Positions 53,092 to 63,058 of a DNA stretch of 64,000 nt are shown in pieces. This DNA comes from Balamuthia mandrillaris (lineage: Eukaryota; Discosea; Longamoebia; Balamuthiidae): the NCBI GenBank assembly GCA_031835245.1, contig JAVKOQ010000057.1:124001-188000 (forward strand). The letters run 5' to 3'. Position 1 is the stretch's first letter, and each line of letters begins with the position of its first letter. A program made the translations under genes and the position numbers. The notes beneath the pieces were generated by a model. That model had not been told where the DNA came from, made no database searches, and was given only the letters and a program-made list of their open reading frames with translations.

Positions 53092-55757
53092 CATGGAATT
53101 GAAGGTACACGGGCAGAGAGTAAATATGAAAGACCAGAAGCAGTACCATTATCACTGGTCATGATGCTTAACGAAATCAAATTCCTGAAAGGGTTCAATG
53201 CTATTGGCGCGAAGCCTTGGTCAACCTCAATTGTTATTTTAATGGATTCAAGGCACTGACACAGATGAGGATACGGGACCACGTTCTTGATATCCAGTAA
53301 GTCGTGTGAAGGTAAACAGAAGTGGGGTCTCTTTTGCAAAAACGCGTCTAAATATTTAGACACACACTATAGTGGAACAAGTGTAATGTTAGGCAAATAG
53401 CTATTTTAAAACTAACAAAGAAAATTTCAGCTTGCTTTTGTACCTCTTCATCGGAGAAGTAATTCCTTATCGAGAGAGGCTGTTGGGTCACTCTATGGAC
53501 GGTGAGTGATCGCAGCAGAGGGAATAGCCACCCCTTAGATAGCTCTGCTAACATTTCTGGCAACAACTTAAACATGATATGACGTTAAAAAGTGTCGAGA
53601 GAGTGAGGGAGACAGGAAAAGATAAATTAGCAGAAGCAATAACGCACAGTATTGATGCAAAGCATTTGTAAAGTGGATCCATGGAAAAGCAGAGTCTTCC
53701 ACAAGTCCAACTGTGACGGTTCACACATAATAGTAAGAAGAACAGCAAGAAAAAAAGGAACAGGATAAATAAGGAAAGCCAGACCTGAGCAGGGTCCATT
53801 CCAACAGCAGCGCACGAGAACAAACGCAACTGTGGACAATCGATGTCGAAGGCAACCTTTTGAGCATCTGTGATATATAGCTTCTCCAAGCTCTTTGAAT
53901 GAATGATAACGGAGGTGTCATCCGCCAAAGAGAGGTGCAAAGTGCGAAGGTTGGGGCAAGATGGTCCAATTTGCTTTATGACTTGTTCGTTTAGGCAAAT
54001 GTGTATACCTAAGGTGGGAGACAAAGAGATAGAGAAAGAAGCGTTTAGTAAGGTTGGACGCAAAGTATAGCAGAAGGAACAAGAAAGCCAATATAAAGAA
54101 TAACGAAGAGTTATACTAACGACCATGCTTAATCTTTAATACTTGCAGATCAACGTTGTTGCGGAGAATAGATACAAAGCTCTCCCTTTGAGTGGGGATG
54201 TCGTTCATGCTTTCAGGAGTGAAGGAACAGTAAACCATGGTGAAGTTGACCAGGTTCGTGCAACGACGAGCAATCATGGGCAGCACGTGAGGTTGTAGAT
54301 CCACATAATAAATAGAGAGCTTTGTGAGGTTGCATAAACTAGGCTCCAACGGATCGAAAAAGTCTTCAGCTCTATTGAACACCAACAACAGGCATCAAAA
54401 CAAAACCAAGTTAAATGTGAAGAGGAATTGCACCAGAGTAATGACTTACAGCGAAGGTCCATAACAACGGCTAGCGTCCCATTTGTATTCTCGAAGACAA
54501 GGACAATGCCTTAAGGCAAAGATTACATTCCTATAATCATTACTTTCGTCTGGAACGAGAGTCATCGCTTCTAATCTCGAAAGTTGAGTTGCACACCTCT
54601 CCAAACCTTTTGTGTTAAGACATCCGAAGTTCAACAAAAGCAAGGAGGGAGGAGAGAGAGAGAGAGAGAAACAGAAACCTTCACAAGTGACAAAAGAATG
54701 GCCAAGGTTGTCGATAGTGATTCGTTCGAGGGAGGGACAATGGGAAGCTAAAGCTTCCAGGTGGTAGTCAGACAATAACTCATTTGACAAGTCCACAATC
54801 CTCAACTTGTTGCAATTCTAGAGAATGAAGAACGAATAAGCACGACCGGTTGAGAGACGGAAGAAAACAAGACAGATGACAGAGAGCGAGCAGATGTACA
54901 GCAAACACATGAGCCAGTCCTTCAGGATGACTTTTTGGCATTTCGGTCCTGTTCATAAGTAATACTTCTAATTCGTGAAGCTCAGCCAGATCTTGAGAGA
55001 AGAGAAGTGCATGAGAAAGAGAGAGAGAGGGAGAGAGAAGTTAGTTATTGAACGAAAGAGATAGAGAAGAGAAGTGCGTGAGAGAGAGAGAGAGAGAGAG
55101 GTGGAGAATCTACCATCAATAATACATTGTGTGAACTCCACAGCGCAAATGTCCAAGTGCTGCAACAGAGTACAATGCTCCGCCACCACTGCAATAGCGA
55201 TACCACAAAGACAAAAGACACAAACACAGAGAGCGAATCAAAATGTGTGCAACAAGAAGGCAAGAAGGCAAGAACGAAGGTAAACTACGAACGGTGGATG
55301 GTGGCAGAGTCGATGGGAACGGACGCCAAAGACAACGATGTAAGCTTTGAACAATGCGCAAGCGAACGCACACCGTTATCCGTTATGTAGGTGCAGTCTT
55401 TTTATGAGAGCAAAGAGAGAGGAGAGAAAGCAAAGGTGAATAAAGAACGCCAATGAATAAGAGAACACGAGATACAAGCGAGCGGCGAAACAGAAGCACA
55501 AGCGAAGCAGAGAAGAGACAGAGACTAGAGAAGAGAGGAGGAGAGAGAAGAGGAACAAAGACAGGAGAATAGAGAGTAAGAGCTGAGAGAGAGAGAGAGA
55601 GAGAAGAGGAAGAAAAATACGTACGGGAAAGGTCGAGAGAGCATAGCTGAGTGGAGAGAGACCGCAAAATGGTGTCCACTTGCTCATCCAACAGCTGACG
55701 GCAATCAGAAAGGTCCAAATGGATCGTCCTCGTCCATGGCGGTGGTAACGCTTCCAT
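51541..55757 (-). CDS. Large leucine-rich-repeat protein (AMN1/F-box-LRR-like)
   Basis: Sixteen exons join in phase to 916 aa. LRR units run through most of it, of the cysteine-containing F-box/AMN1 type in the N-terminal part: LDLSDCRQLLDEQVDTIL, LDLSHCTYITDNGVRSLAH, LVAEHCTLLQHLDICAVEF, ANCNKLRIVDLSNELLSD, HCPSLERITIDNLGHS. The C-terminal half has irregular units (LSCPNLRTFKLHDMEFLKVL, LDCPKLQSLTVDI) with an acidic insert. No F-box precedes the first repeat in the model, though a start at an in-frame ATG 96 nt upstream would add a basic segment. It is probably a protein-interaction scaffold. The start at 55757 is preferred because GTCGACAAAAA lies 23 bp upstream of it. The acceptor at 52988 was chosen by phase; a nearer AG breaks the frame. 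Confidence 0.8.
53045..53091. repeat. GA run in an LRR-gene intron
   Basis: Pure GA run on the + strand, CT on the coding strand, as in the other minus-strand genes. Confidence 0.9.
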
Positions 55758-55985
55758 CTCCGGAAGCTTGTGAATTTTTGTCGACTCTCTTTTTGCCTCT
55801 CCGCTTCTTCTCTTTCTGCTTCCGTCTCGTTCTATCTTTCTTTGTATTCTCATTCCAAGGACGAAACGCCTCCCTCCGCATTTCCAACCGGCTGTGCATC
55901 CTCACCGTGGGCAGCAACCCACTGAACCCAACAACATTCCACCAGGGTTCAGCTCCTCGCCACTTACCGCCAGCTAAGTAAAGCT

Positions 55986-57283
55986 TTATTTTAAATAACT
56001 TGGAAAAAGTAAGCAATGCAGGATAGAGGCAAAGCGCACTGCACAAGAGTAATCATTGCTCTCGGATGAGGAAGAGGACGAGGAGGAGGAGAAGGAGGAG
56101 GAAATTGAGGAGGAGCTCTCATCTTCTGGAACTACTCCGATGTTCGCGAGCAGCTGTACCCCGGCATAAACGAAGGAGGAAAAGTCGGGGGACCTATTGC
56201 CATCCACGTCCACCCACACCATACGGGCACCAGGTGGGTTAAGAGGAAGCGGAGGAGGACTGCCAAGCTCCTTATCCGTCACATCTGCTCTCCACCAAAC
56301 GCAAAGGGAGGTGCAGAAGTTAGCCAAATACAGAGTATAAAGCAAATGTGAAAAAAACAACAAACCTTCAAAGACAGACCCAGTGTTTCTCAACAATGCT
56401 CCAGAGGAATTGGACCCTGAGGCGTGCCCACCAGAGATGGCCAAGTCGAGAAAGGCATCACCATCATAATCCACAAAACGCACCGCACAAGCCCGAACTT
56501 GTGGCAACACTCCGCCCGGAAACAACTCTGAGGTGCCATCCATCCCGTTGCTGCGATACACCCCAGAGATAGCGGGCCTCACCCACACCAAGTCATCCTT
56601 CCCATCCCCATCGAAATCTCCTGCTCGCACTGCTCCTTCAATAGGGGCGACACCAAACGTGGCAGATACATCGACCTCGGTGAATGTGGAGAGCTCGTTT
56701 CCATTGTTGAGGCACACTGTCTTGGTTCCACCAGCAACAGCGACGAAGAGATCCACTCGGTTGTCTCCATCAAAGTCTCCCCATTCCATCATGCATCCGT
56801 TGTTGTGGCATGGAGTCAAAGCAGGAAGTGCTTCATTAGTCACCTCGGTGAAGTTATTCCCTTGGTTGTTTCTCAACAATGCGACAAAGGGGTTCAGCAT
56901 GGCAAAAAAAGCCCCAGACGAGGAGGTCAGGAAAGCCATCGTGGTTGAAGTCAGCCCACTGGCCATGTCCATTGTAGAAGCTCGGGAGGGGGCTGCCAGC
57001 AAACGCTGTGGCGGTTATATCCGAGAAACTCCAGTTTCCGTTGTTGTGGTACAACCACGCACCGCCACCAAAGAGCAACAAATCGAGGCGGCCGTCTTGG
57101 TCCACGTCCGCCCAGGACAACCCTGGACCACTCCCACCGGTAGGAAACCCGTCGGGAAAGGCGTGTGAAAGGTTTACAGGAAGGAAGCTTTGGGAGGAAT
57201 AGGCTGGCAGCACCACGAGCCACCACGCCAAATAACAGCACCACGAGCCACCACGCCAAATAACAGCACCACCTCGCCCACAT
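55986..57283 (-). pseudogene. FG-GAP/VCBS beta-propeller secreted protein, frame-broken
   Basis: Integrin-alpha-like propeller repeats with calcium loops are clear: WADVDQDGRLDLLLFGG, WADFNHDGFPDLLVWG, WGDFDGDNRVDLFVAV, AGDFDGDGKDDLVWV, FVDYDGDAFLDLAISG, WVDVDGNRSPDF. One intron interrupts the last repeat region. Two breaks prevent a single frame from ATG 57283. First, a 28-bp tandem duplication (57209-57264) sits in the signal-peptide region; with one unit the frame would run MWARWCCYLAWWLVVLPAYS into the propeller. Second, a 7-T run near 56903 shifts the frame inside a repeat where six would not. Everything else is conserved, so either this is a young pseudogene or one or both breaks are assembly errors. 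The C-terminus has a Ser run. Confidence 0.7.
57209..57264. repeat. 28-bp perfect tandem duplication
   Basis: Two identical 28-bp units, 57209-57236 and 57237-57264 (GCACCACGAGCCACCACGCC plus 8 further bases), followed by a partial GCACCAC. The unit length is not a multiple of three and lies in the coding N-terminus of the FG-GAP gene. Confidence 0.9.
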
Positions 57284-57513
57284 GACTGCCCCGTCTTTCG
57301 GTTTGTTTCGCGGTGGTCAAACGGACTTGGGCGAGAGGCTTTGTTCTCTTCTTATGCAAAACAAGCGTTATTTATCGGATCTGGGTTGCGATAAGCAGCA
57401 AAATAAACGGAGGAACCTGGCTGTGAGTGGGACAATTAATTAATGCAATGTATCTTAACCGTCGTCCACCTGCGAGAAGGCGCCGCCTGGTGGGCCGGTA
57501 AAAGTAGATGTTT

Positions 57514-58657
57514 TTACTGTTGGTGTTCCTTCGTGCTCACATACAGAGGATAATACCCCTCCATTTGCTGAGGTTGGTGGTGATGATGCTGCACACATGG
57601 AACGTCCTTCTTGCTTGAAAGGAAGGCCCACATGGCCAATCCGCCCAACATGTGCCACAGCCCGTGGTAGATCCTCAAAAAGTCGTTCCTCTCATCCAAC
57701 CCCAAAACGAAGAACACAAAGGCGATCGACATCAACAAACAACCAGCAAGCAACCTATCTTTGTGAAAGGAGGGAATGGAGCGAAACCTTTCCTGCAGGA
57801 GGCGGAGCATCACGCACACTATGGAGGTGGCTATGGGAAGGAGGGTAAAAGTCACGTCCCATGGTCCTCTTTCTTGACACCATAGCGTCCAGCAAAGTAA
57901 AACCCACCTGTTTTTGTTTCGTTCTTGTTAGGTAGGTATTATCTCGTATTGAAAGCATGAGCATAACAAACCGAAACAACTCCTTGCTTTTACGGTCTTC
58001 CCAACCCGATAGAAAGAATGCCAAGCTGTTCAAACACAATATACAAAAGATGTTGTCGAGGCGGTGCCAATTGCCTGATGTCATGCCTAACCTTTTTTGC
58101 AGAGACTAAATGAGAAAGAGAGAAAGAGAAAGAAGAGAGAGAAAAAGTGAAAGAGAAACGAAGAAAGAGAAACGATGAAAGAGAAAGGGAAACGATGAAA
58201 GAGTAAGAGCAAGGAAACGAAAAAAGAAAAGGAAAAATACATAAGAAAAAACATACCAGTCTTTATAACGCGGGTAAAGCCGATGATGGATGTCTGCAAC
58301 ATGATAAAATCTGTTTCCAAAAAAAATAAATAAAGAGAGAATGAGTACTTAGAAGAAGAGAGTAAAAAAAAATAAAATACACAGTTACACTGAAGTAAGA
58401 AATGCAGCTGCGCCAAGGACAGCCTCGTAGTACCATTCTCGTCTCCAACAGAGCACAACGCCCGGCCACGTCGATATGTTTGTCACCACTTCATACCAAA
58501 CCAAACACAGAGAAAAAGAATAGAAAGAGATATTTGTCAGCGGATCGATCCCAAAGCAAACGAAAGCTTACTTTGATCTAAGAGAGACAAAAGATGATTA
58601 TTGATAAAGCTGACCTGTTATGACAACCTCTAAGGCGACAAAGTCACGTGAAGCCAT
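57514..58657 (-). CDS. Seven-TM CREST-superfamily protein (TMEM8/PGAP6/myomaker-like)
   Basis: Five or six exons give about 236-238 aa: 58657-58615, possible 6-nt microexon 58577-58572, 58488-58389, 58310-58257, 58091-57972, 57907-57514. Seven hydrophobic segments are expected. The CREST metal/hydrolase residues are recognisable: SVFYHVADIHH (Ser, His, Asp), GNWHRLDN, and the last-helix YHGLWHM with two His. In the family these form a membrane-embedded zinc site; PGAP6/TMEM8 acts as a GPI-specific phospholipase A2, while myomaker drives cell fusion. Which activity applies is not decidable from sequence inspection. A His-rich, hydrophilic C-terminus follows. Introns are short and three of them interrupt codons. 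Confidence 0.75.
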
Positions 58658-58997
58658 CCCTGAAAAGCCCAGCAAAAAACACACACACCTTTGTTGTTCT
58701 TTCTTCTTTTTCTTCTTTTCTGTTGTGTCACTCTCTTGCCCTCTCTCGTGTCCTATCTCTCATCCTTTCGAATTTCGTATTTTCCACTCTCACGTCTATG
58801 CTCAAGTCCTCTCTCCCGTCTATCCAACTTTCACCCTATTTTCCACCAATTTGCTCCATTTCCCTCCACCAATTTTCCACCGATTTTACCATTTAAAAAA
58901 TTTCATCACAACTTTTGTTTTCTTTTCAGTTTGAAACAGAAAAAATAAAAACGCGAAACAAAAAAGCAATTAAAAACACACTCCAAAAAATAAAAAG

Positions 58998-59420
58998 ATG
59001 ATGCTGCAAAGGTTGACAAAGAATCCAAGGAGCGCCCCTCTCACCGCCACTCTTCTTCCCGCCGTTCGTCCTCATCGTTCCTTCCACCCCTCCTCTTCCT
59101 CACGCCAATTCAAGGACGCTTGGGAAAAAGAAGGGGACAAGAAGCCTGAGAAGAAGCACAAACCAGACACCCTCAGCGAGAAAGAGGAACTCGGCCAACC
59201 CATCACAGACAAGGACAGGAGCATGGAGCACCCCATGTTCAAGAACCCCAACAAGAAGATGGTGGGCAAGAAGGGGGATGACTTTGCCGAGGAGAACATC
59301 TCGCGCACCGACGCTCGCCTGATCCGTGAGAGGGAGGGCACCCAAACGGAAAAGGACAGGCCTTCCCCTGAGAAGGATTGGTTAAAAGACTTTGAGGAGC
59401 AGAAAAACAAGCTGGAGTGA
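58998..59420 (+). CDS. Small hydrophilic protein, probably mitochondrial
   Basis: Single exon of 140 aa. The first 36 residues (MMLQRLTKNPRSAPLTATLL and following) are rich in Arg, Leu, Ser and lack acidic residues, like a mitochondrial presequence. The rest is strongly charged and predicted disordered, rich in Lys, Glu and Asp (for example GQPITDKDRSMEHPMFKNP, ENISRTDARLIREREG). The family is not recognised; small assembly factors and LEA-like proteins look similar. AATAAA at 59426-59431 lies 6 bp after the stop, an unusually short distance, and the gene converges with the thioredoxin-like gene. Confidence 0.7.
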   Translation: MMLQRLTKNPRSAPLTATLLPAVRPHRSFHPSSSSRQFKDAWEKEGDKKPEKKHKPDTLSEKEELGQPITDKDRSMEHPMFKNPNKKMVGKKGDDFAEENISRTDARLIREREGTQTEKDRPSPEKDWLKDFEEQKNKLE

Positions 59421-59425
59421 AAAAT

Positions 59426-59431
59426 AATAAA
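59426..59431 (+). terminator. AATAAA polyadenylation signal
   Basis: Exact signal 6 bp after the stop codon of the small intronless gene. Confidence 0.45.
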
Positions 59432-59518
59432 GTAAAACAAACAAAAAAAAAGATGTAAAAGAAAAAAGAAACGAACCTTTCATTTTTTGTTGTTGTGTTG
59501 CTGTTTTGTGTCCATTCC

Positions 59519-60226
59519 TCAAATATAAACGGTGTATTCGCCTCTCTTAAGCAGCCTCGCTTGAGTCATGTTCACGATCTTGCCCATCGTGGAACGCTTC
59601 AGCGCGCCAACCACCCCACCATCCGTCACTTGAAATTTTGCTTTCGTGTTGGCGGCAGTTGGAAAAGGCGAGGAAGAGGAAGCGGCGGAAGGAGAGGAAG
59701 AGGAGGAGGGAGAGAGGAAGTAGTTTGTAAAAGAAGAGGAAGAGGAGAGATGATGATCGGAGGGCCTAAGCACAACCTGTCGGCCGTTATAGTAGAAGAC
59801 CACGAACGGGACGCCGCGATTGTTCCACTCCTCAAAGAACTCCACTTCAATGTCGATATCTACAGTGAAGCAGCAAAGTTGCATTCGGCTTGACAAATGG
59901 ATGGATGACGTCGATCCTTCTTCTTCTTGTTCTTGGCCGGGTTCTGTTTTTGTTGATGAGGAAACTTTGTTGTTGTTCGGTTGTTGTGGTCGTTGGCTGG
60001 CGTCCTTTTGAAGCTCTCTCTCAAGTGCTGATTTGAGAGCTTCGCTCTCCACTATTTCTGCAAATAAATGTTCCATCCACCTATTTTAACAGAAAAAGTC
60101 AGAGGAAGAGAGAGAGAGAAAGAGAAGAAGGATAATGGAGAGGCCAGAACAAGACCTGCAAGGAGGACTCCAACGAGCCATGAACAGAATGCAGAGCAAC
60201 CGGTTTTGAACGGCGCTGCCTGACAT
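59519..60226 (-). CDS. Thioredoxin-like protein with WSPPC active-site motif
   Basis: Two exons (60226-60156, 60080-59519) give 210 aa. The start LLCILFMARWSPPCRWMEHLF resembles the beta-strand plus WCxxC of thioredoxins but with Ser for the first Cys (WSPPC). A low-complexity Gln/Ser insert follows, then CCFTVDIDIEVEFFEEWNNR and the cis-Pro loop GVPFVVFYYNGRQV, another Ser-rich insert, and a C-terminal VVGALKRSTMGKIV. A single-Cys motif points to a thiol-binding or structural role rather than classical disulfide reduction. The start codon is only 4 nt downstream of the WH2 gene's stop on the same strand, so how its mRNA is made is unclear. If this ATG is wrong, an internal one at about 60074 would remove the active-site segment. 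Confidence 0.65.
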
Positions 60227-60230
60227 TCGA

Positions 60231-62710
60231 CTATAGTTTGCCTGTCCCAAACTTATTGGCACATATGGATTCTTGTGTTTCTTTAATAGAGAATGTTACC
60301 GTCGTGTAATAAGGTTGAGACTGAGGGAGAGAGAGAGAAGGAGAGAGGGAGGAGAGAGAGGGAGAAGGAAGAGAGAGGATAAACTGACCTGGGCATACTG
60401 AAAGTCCTTCAAAACGTCATCGCAATACACCAAAAAGTGTCTCCCCGTTCCATACTTATCCACCGTCATTCTCATCGCGATAAATCCACAACAATACCAC
60501 CCTTGATGAAGGTGCACGTCATATCTCCTCAGCTCATGCAAGTTGTGAATCCTCTTTACCACAAAACAATCCGCCTCAAAGTCTTCCAACTGCCAAATGG
60601 ACTTAATGTCCACCACAGCCTCTCCCTCGAAGAGGAGCCTGCCGCATCGCCGACAGACATACTTAGCGTCGGGAAGTACTCGCTTGGCTTCTTTTCTCTC
60701 TCGGTTACGTCTCTGCTCGTGGCGTCGGAGCTTTCGCTCCTCTTTAAGTTTGTGGGATTGCAGGGAAAGTCGCCAGCTCATCACGTTCCTATGTTTTGTG
60801 GCGGGAGAGGAGTTTTGGTCATCTAACATGGATGCTCTGCGTGCTAAACGGATCTTCCACTTGGATGGAGGTAGCTGGTCTTCTTCCATTTCTTCGGTTT
60901 CTTTTCCTTTGGTGTTGTTCTGTTGTATGCCTCTTGGTGTCGTCTTTGTTAGTTCTTCCTCCTTTTCCTCTTCATCACTTGTTGTGAGGCTATCGCTGCT
61001 ATCCTCATCTTCGTCTTCAGAAGGGCTCTCTTCTTCAAAACTTTTCTTGCTTCCTACCCAAGTTCGAACTCTCTGTTCGTTTTGGGCTGTGGTTTTTTTC
61101 AAACTGAACATTGTTCCGTCATCTTCTTCACTTTCTGCCTTCATTGAAACTCTTTCATAGGAAAAAGTACGCCTGTGTACTCGTTCCAAAACAGGATCCA
61201 CAAACGTTCTTTGCGGCGAAGCTCGCTCGTCTGTCTTTCTTTCCTCCTCTCTTTCTTTCTCCTTATGTTGTTCATCTTCCAGTTCTGAATTACTGCCTGT
61301 TTTGTTGAGTTTTGTTTTTTGAAAGCCCCGGATGGCGGCCAACATTTCCTCCCTCGTGGCCAAAGAAATAGCACTAATCATGTCCACTCCGGGAAGAACG
61401 GGTGGAGGTGGAGGAAGTACAGTCGTTTGTGAGCCTTTCTTTCTTCTGGTAGGTTTTGAAGGAGAAGAACGAGGAGGAGCAGCATTTTGAAGTTGGTTCA
61501 ATCTTGTCTTTTTGAAGCCTCGGATGGCAGCCAGCAGTTCGTTTCGTTGTGTGGTTAGGTTTTGTTGTTCTTTCTTTGCTTTCTTTCGTGCGGAGCGAGT
61601 CACAATGAGCGTTCCTGTGATGTGCGATGAGCATTCCACCATTGTAAAGAAGGGTAATCGAATTCAGGGAGGAAAAGAGAGCGTATACGGAGGAAACCAA
61701 GAAACAATATAGAAGAGAGAGGATTAAAGATTGAGAAAGAAAAGGAGAAAAGCAAAAACGATAACAAAGAAATAAACAAAGAAACGATGGACAGGACGAA
61801 CGGAGGAACAAAAGAAACGTACCTGTGTTCTTGTAGCCATGAGTGGGTTTGGGAAAAGGATAATGCTTGGGCATTGGTTGGGAGGACTCTTGCTGGTGTT
61901 GTTGTGGTTCTTGCTGTTGGTGTTTTTGCTGTTGCTTCGTGAGCTGAGGAATAATGGCGGCATAATGACCAAAGTTGAAAGACAATTGCGAGCGCAGAGG
62001 AAAGGCTTTCTCCTTGGAGCTCGCCTCCCAAGGATAACGCGGTGGCGGCGGTGGCACGCTCTTTCTCTTTTCTTTGCTTTCTCCTTTTTCTTCTGCTTCC
62101 TCTTCCTGTGTTTGTTCTTCTGTTTCGGCTTCTTCGTCCGTTTCTTTCTCCTTGTCTTTCGGTTCTTTGATGACTTCTTCTGGCGTTGAGGTTTCTCCTC
62201 CTCCTCCTCCTCCTCCTTCTTCACCTCCTCCTACTTCTTCTTCTCCTTCCTCCTGTTGTCGAACATGTTGCAACGCTCTGGAAGGAGAGAGCTTGTCCAT
62301 CGCCGAACCTTCGCTGCTCAACCGTGCATAGAGTTTTGCTCTCTATTTGTTATTGTTTTTTTTTTTGGGTTATTTTTTGGATTTTTTTTTACAAAAAAAA
62401 AGAAAGAAAAAAATACCTCTATGCGGCGAAGAGCAGCACCTCTGGGCTCTAACTGCAGAGGAGGATTCTTCTTTGGAGGAAGAATGACAGAGGCGTCATC
62501 CAGCGAAGCGGACGGCGTCCCGCCCTCGCTCCCTTTTGTGGTAGCGGTAGTCGGCTCCACGACGACGACTCGCGTCCGTATGGCTGGGGCTGAGGCCGTG
62601 AACACTTGCGCGCCGCTCTCCCCCGATGCGTCTTGTTTGTTGCGTTGTTGCTCCTCCGTCGTCGTCGTCGTCTTCTTCTCATTGTTGTTGTCGTTTCTTT
62701 CTTCTTCCAT
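60231..62710 (-). CDS. WH2-motif actin-binding protein with C-terminal Cys/His domain
   Basis: Four exons (62710-62417, 62342-61823, 61614-60389, 60320-60231) give 709 aa. N-terminus Thr/Glu-rich and disordered; helix ERAKLYARLSSEGSAMDKLS; proline-rich PPPPPRYPW; two tandem WH2-like motifs, NELLAAIRGFKKTRLNQ and EMLAAIRGFQKTKLNKT, about 60 residues apart, with PPPPPVLPG between them (profilin-type polyproline). WH2 motifs bind monomeric actin. The C-terminal 130 residues have CRRCGRLLFEGEAVVDIKSI, CFVVKRIHNLHELRRYDVHL and HQGWYCCG, a probable zinc-binding domain I cannot assign. The layout suggests an actin nucleator or assembly factor. A promoter-like repeat shared with the SDR gene ends 117 bp upstream. 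The stop is 4 nt before the next start. Confidence 0.78.
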
Positions 62711-63058
62711 TTTTGTTTCGGCAAACTATCCTTCTGTGCACGATTTGCGTTCATTCGTTTCGCAAGTTGTGCAATTTTTGTGCTGGGTTTTTATTTTTTT
62801 TTTTCTTTGGTTTTTACAATTGGCCGACGCGCAATGGTTCGGTGTGGCAGCGGTCCGTGTCGACACCAGTTTCCCCTGCGTAAAGCAGCAGGGAAGCGCA
62901 AGGACTTGGTTTGCTGCCCTTTTGGCCCTTGCCATTTCTTTTCGGTCAATTATATGGAAGTAATAAACAAACGGTAATTTTTTTTTCAACAAAAAAAAAA
63001 AACAAATGTGCATAAAATGTTGAATGTTGAATGGTTTGTAGTTGTTTGTTTTTTTCTT
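62711..63058. other. Upstream region of the WH2 gene and 3' flank of the HECT gene
   Basis: Contains promoter-like repeat copy 2 (62827-62940, with GTCGAC at 62859-62864) and T-rich stretches. No gene is supported. Confidence 0.5.
62827..62940 (-). repeat. Promoter-like 114-bp repeat, copy 2
   Basis: See copy 1 at 40514-40627. The gene-proximal edge is 117 bp upstream of the WH2 start codon at 62710, the same distance as for copy 1 and the SDR start. Confidence 0.75.
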
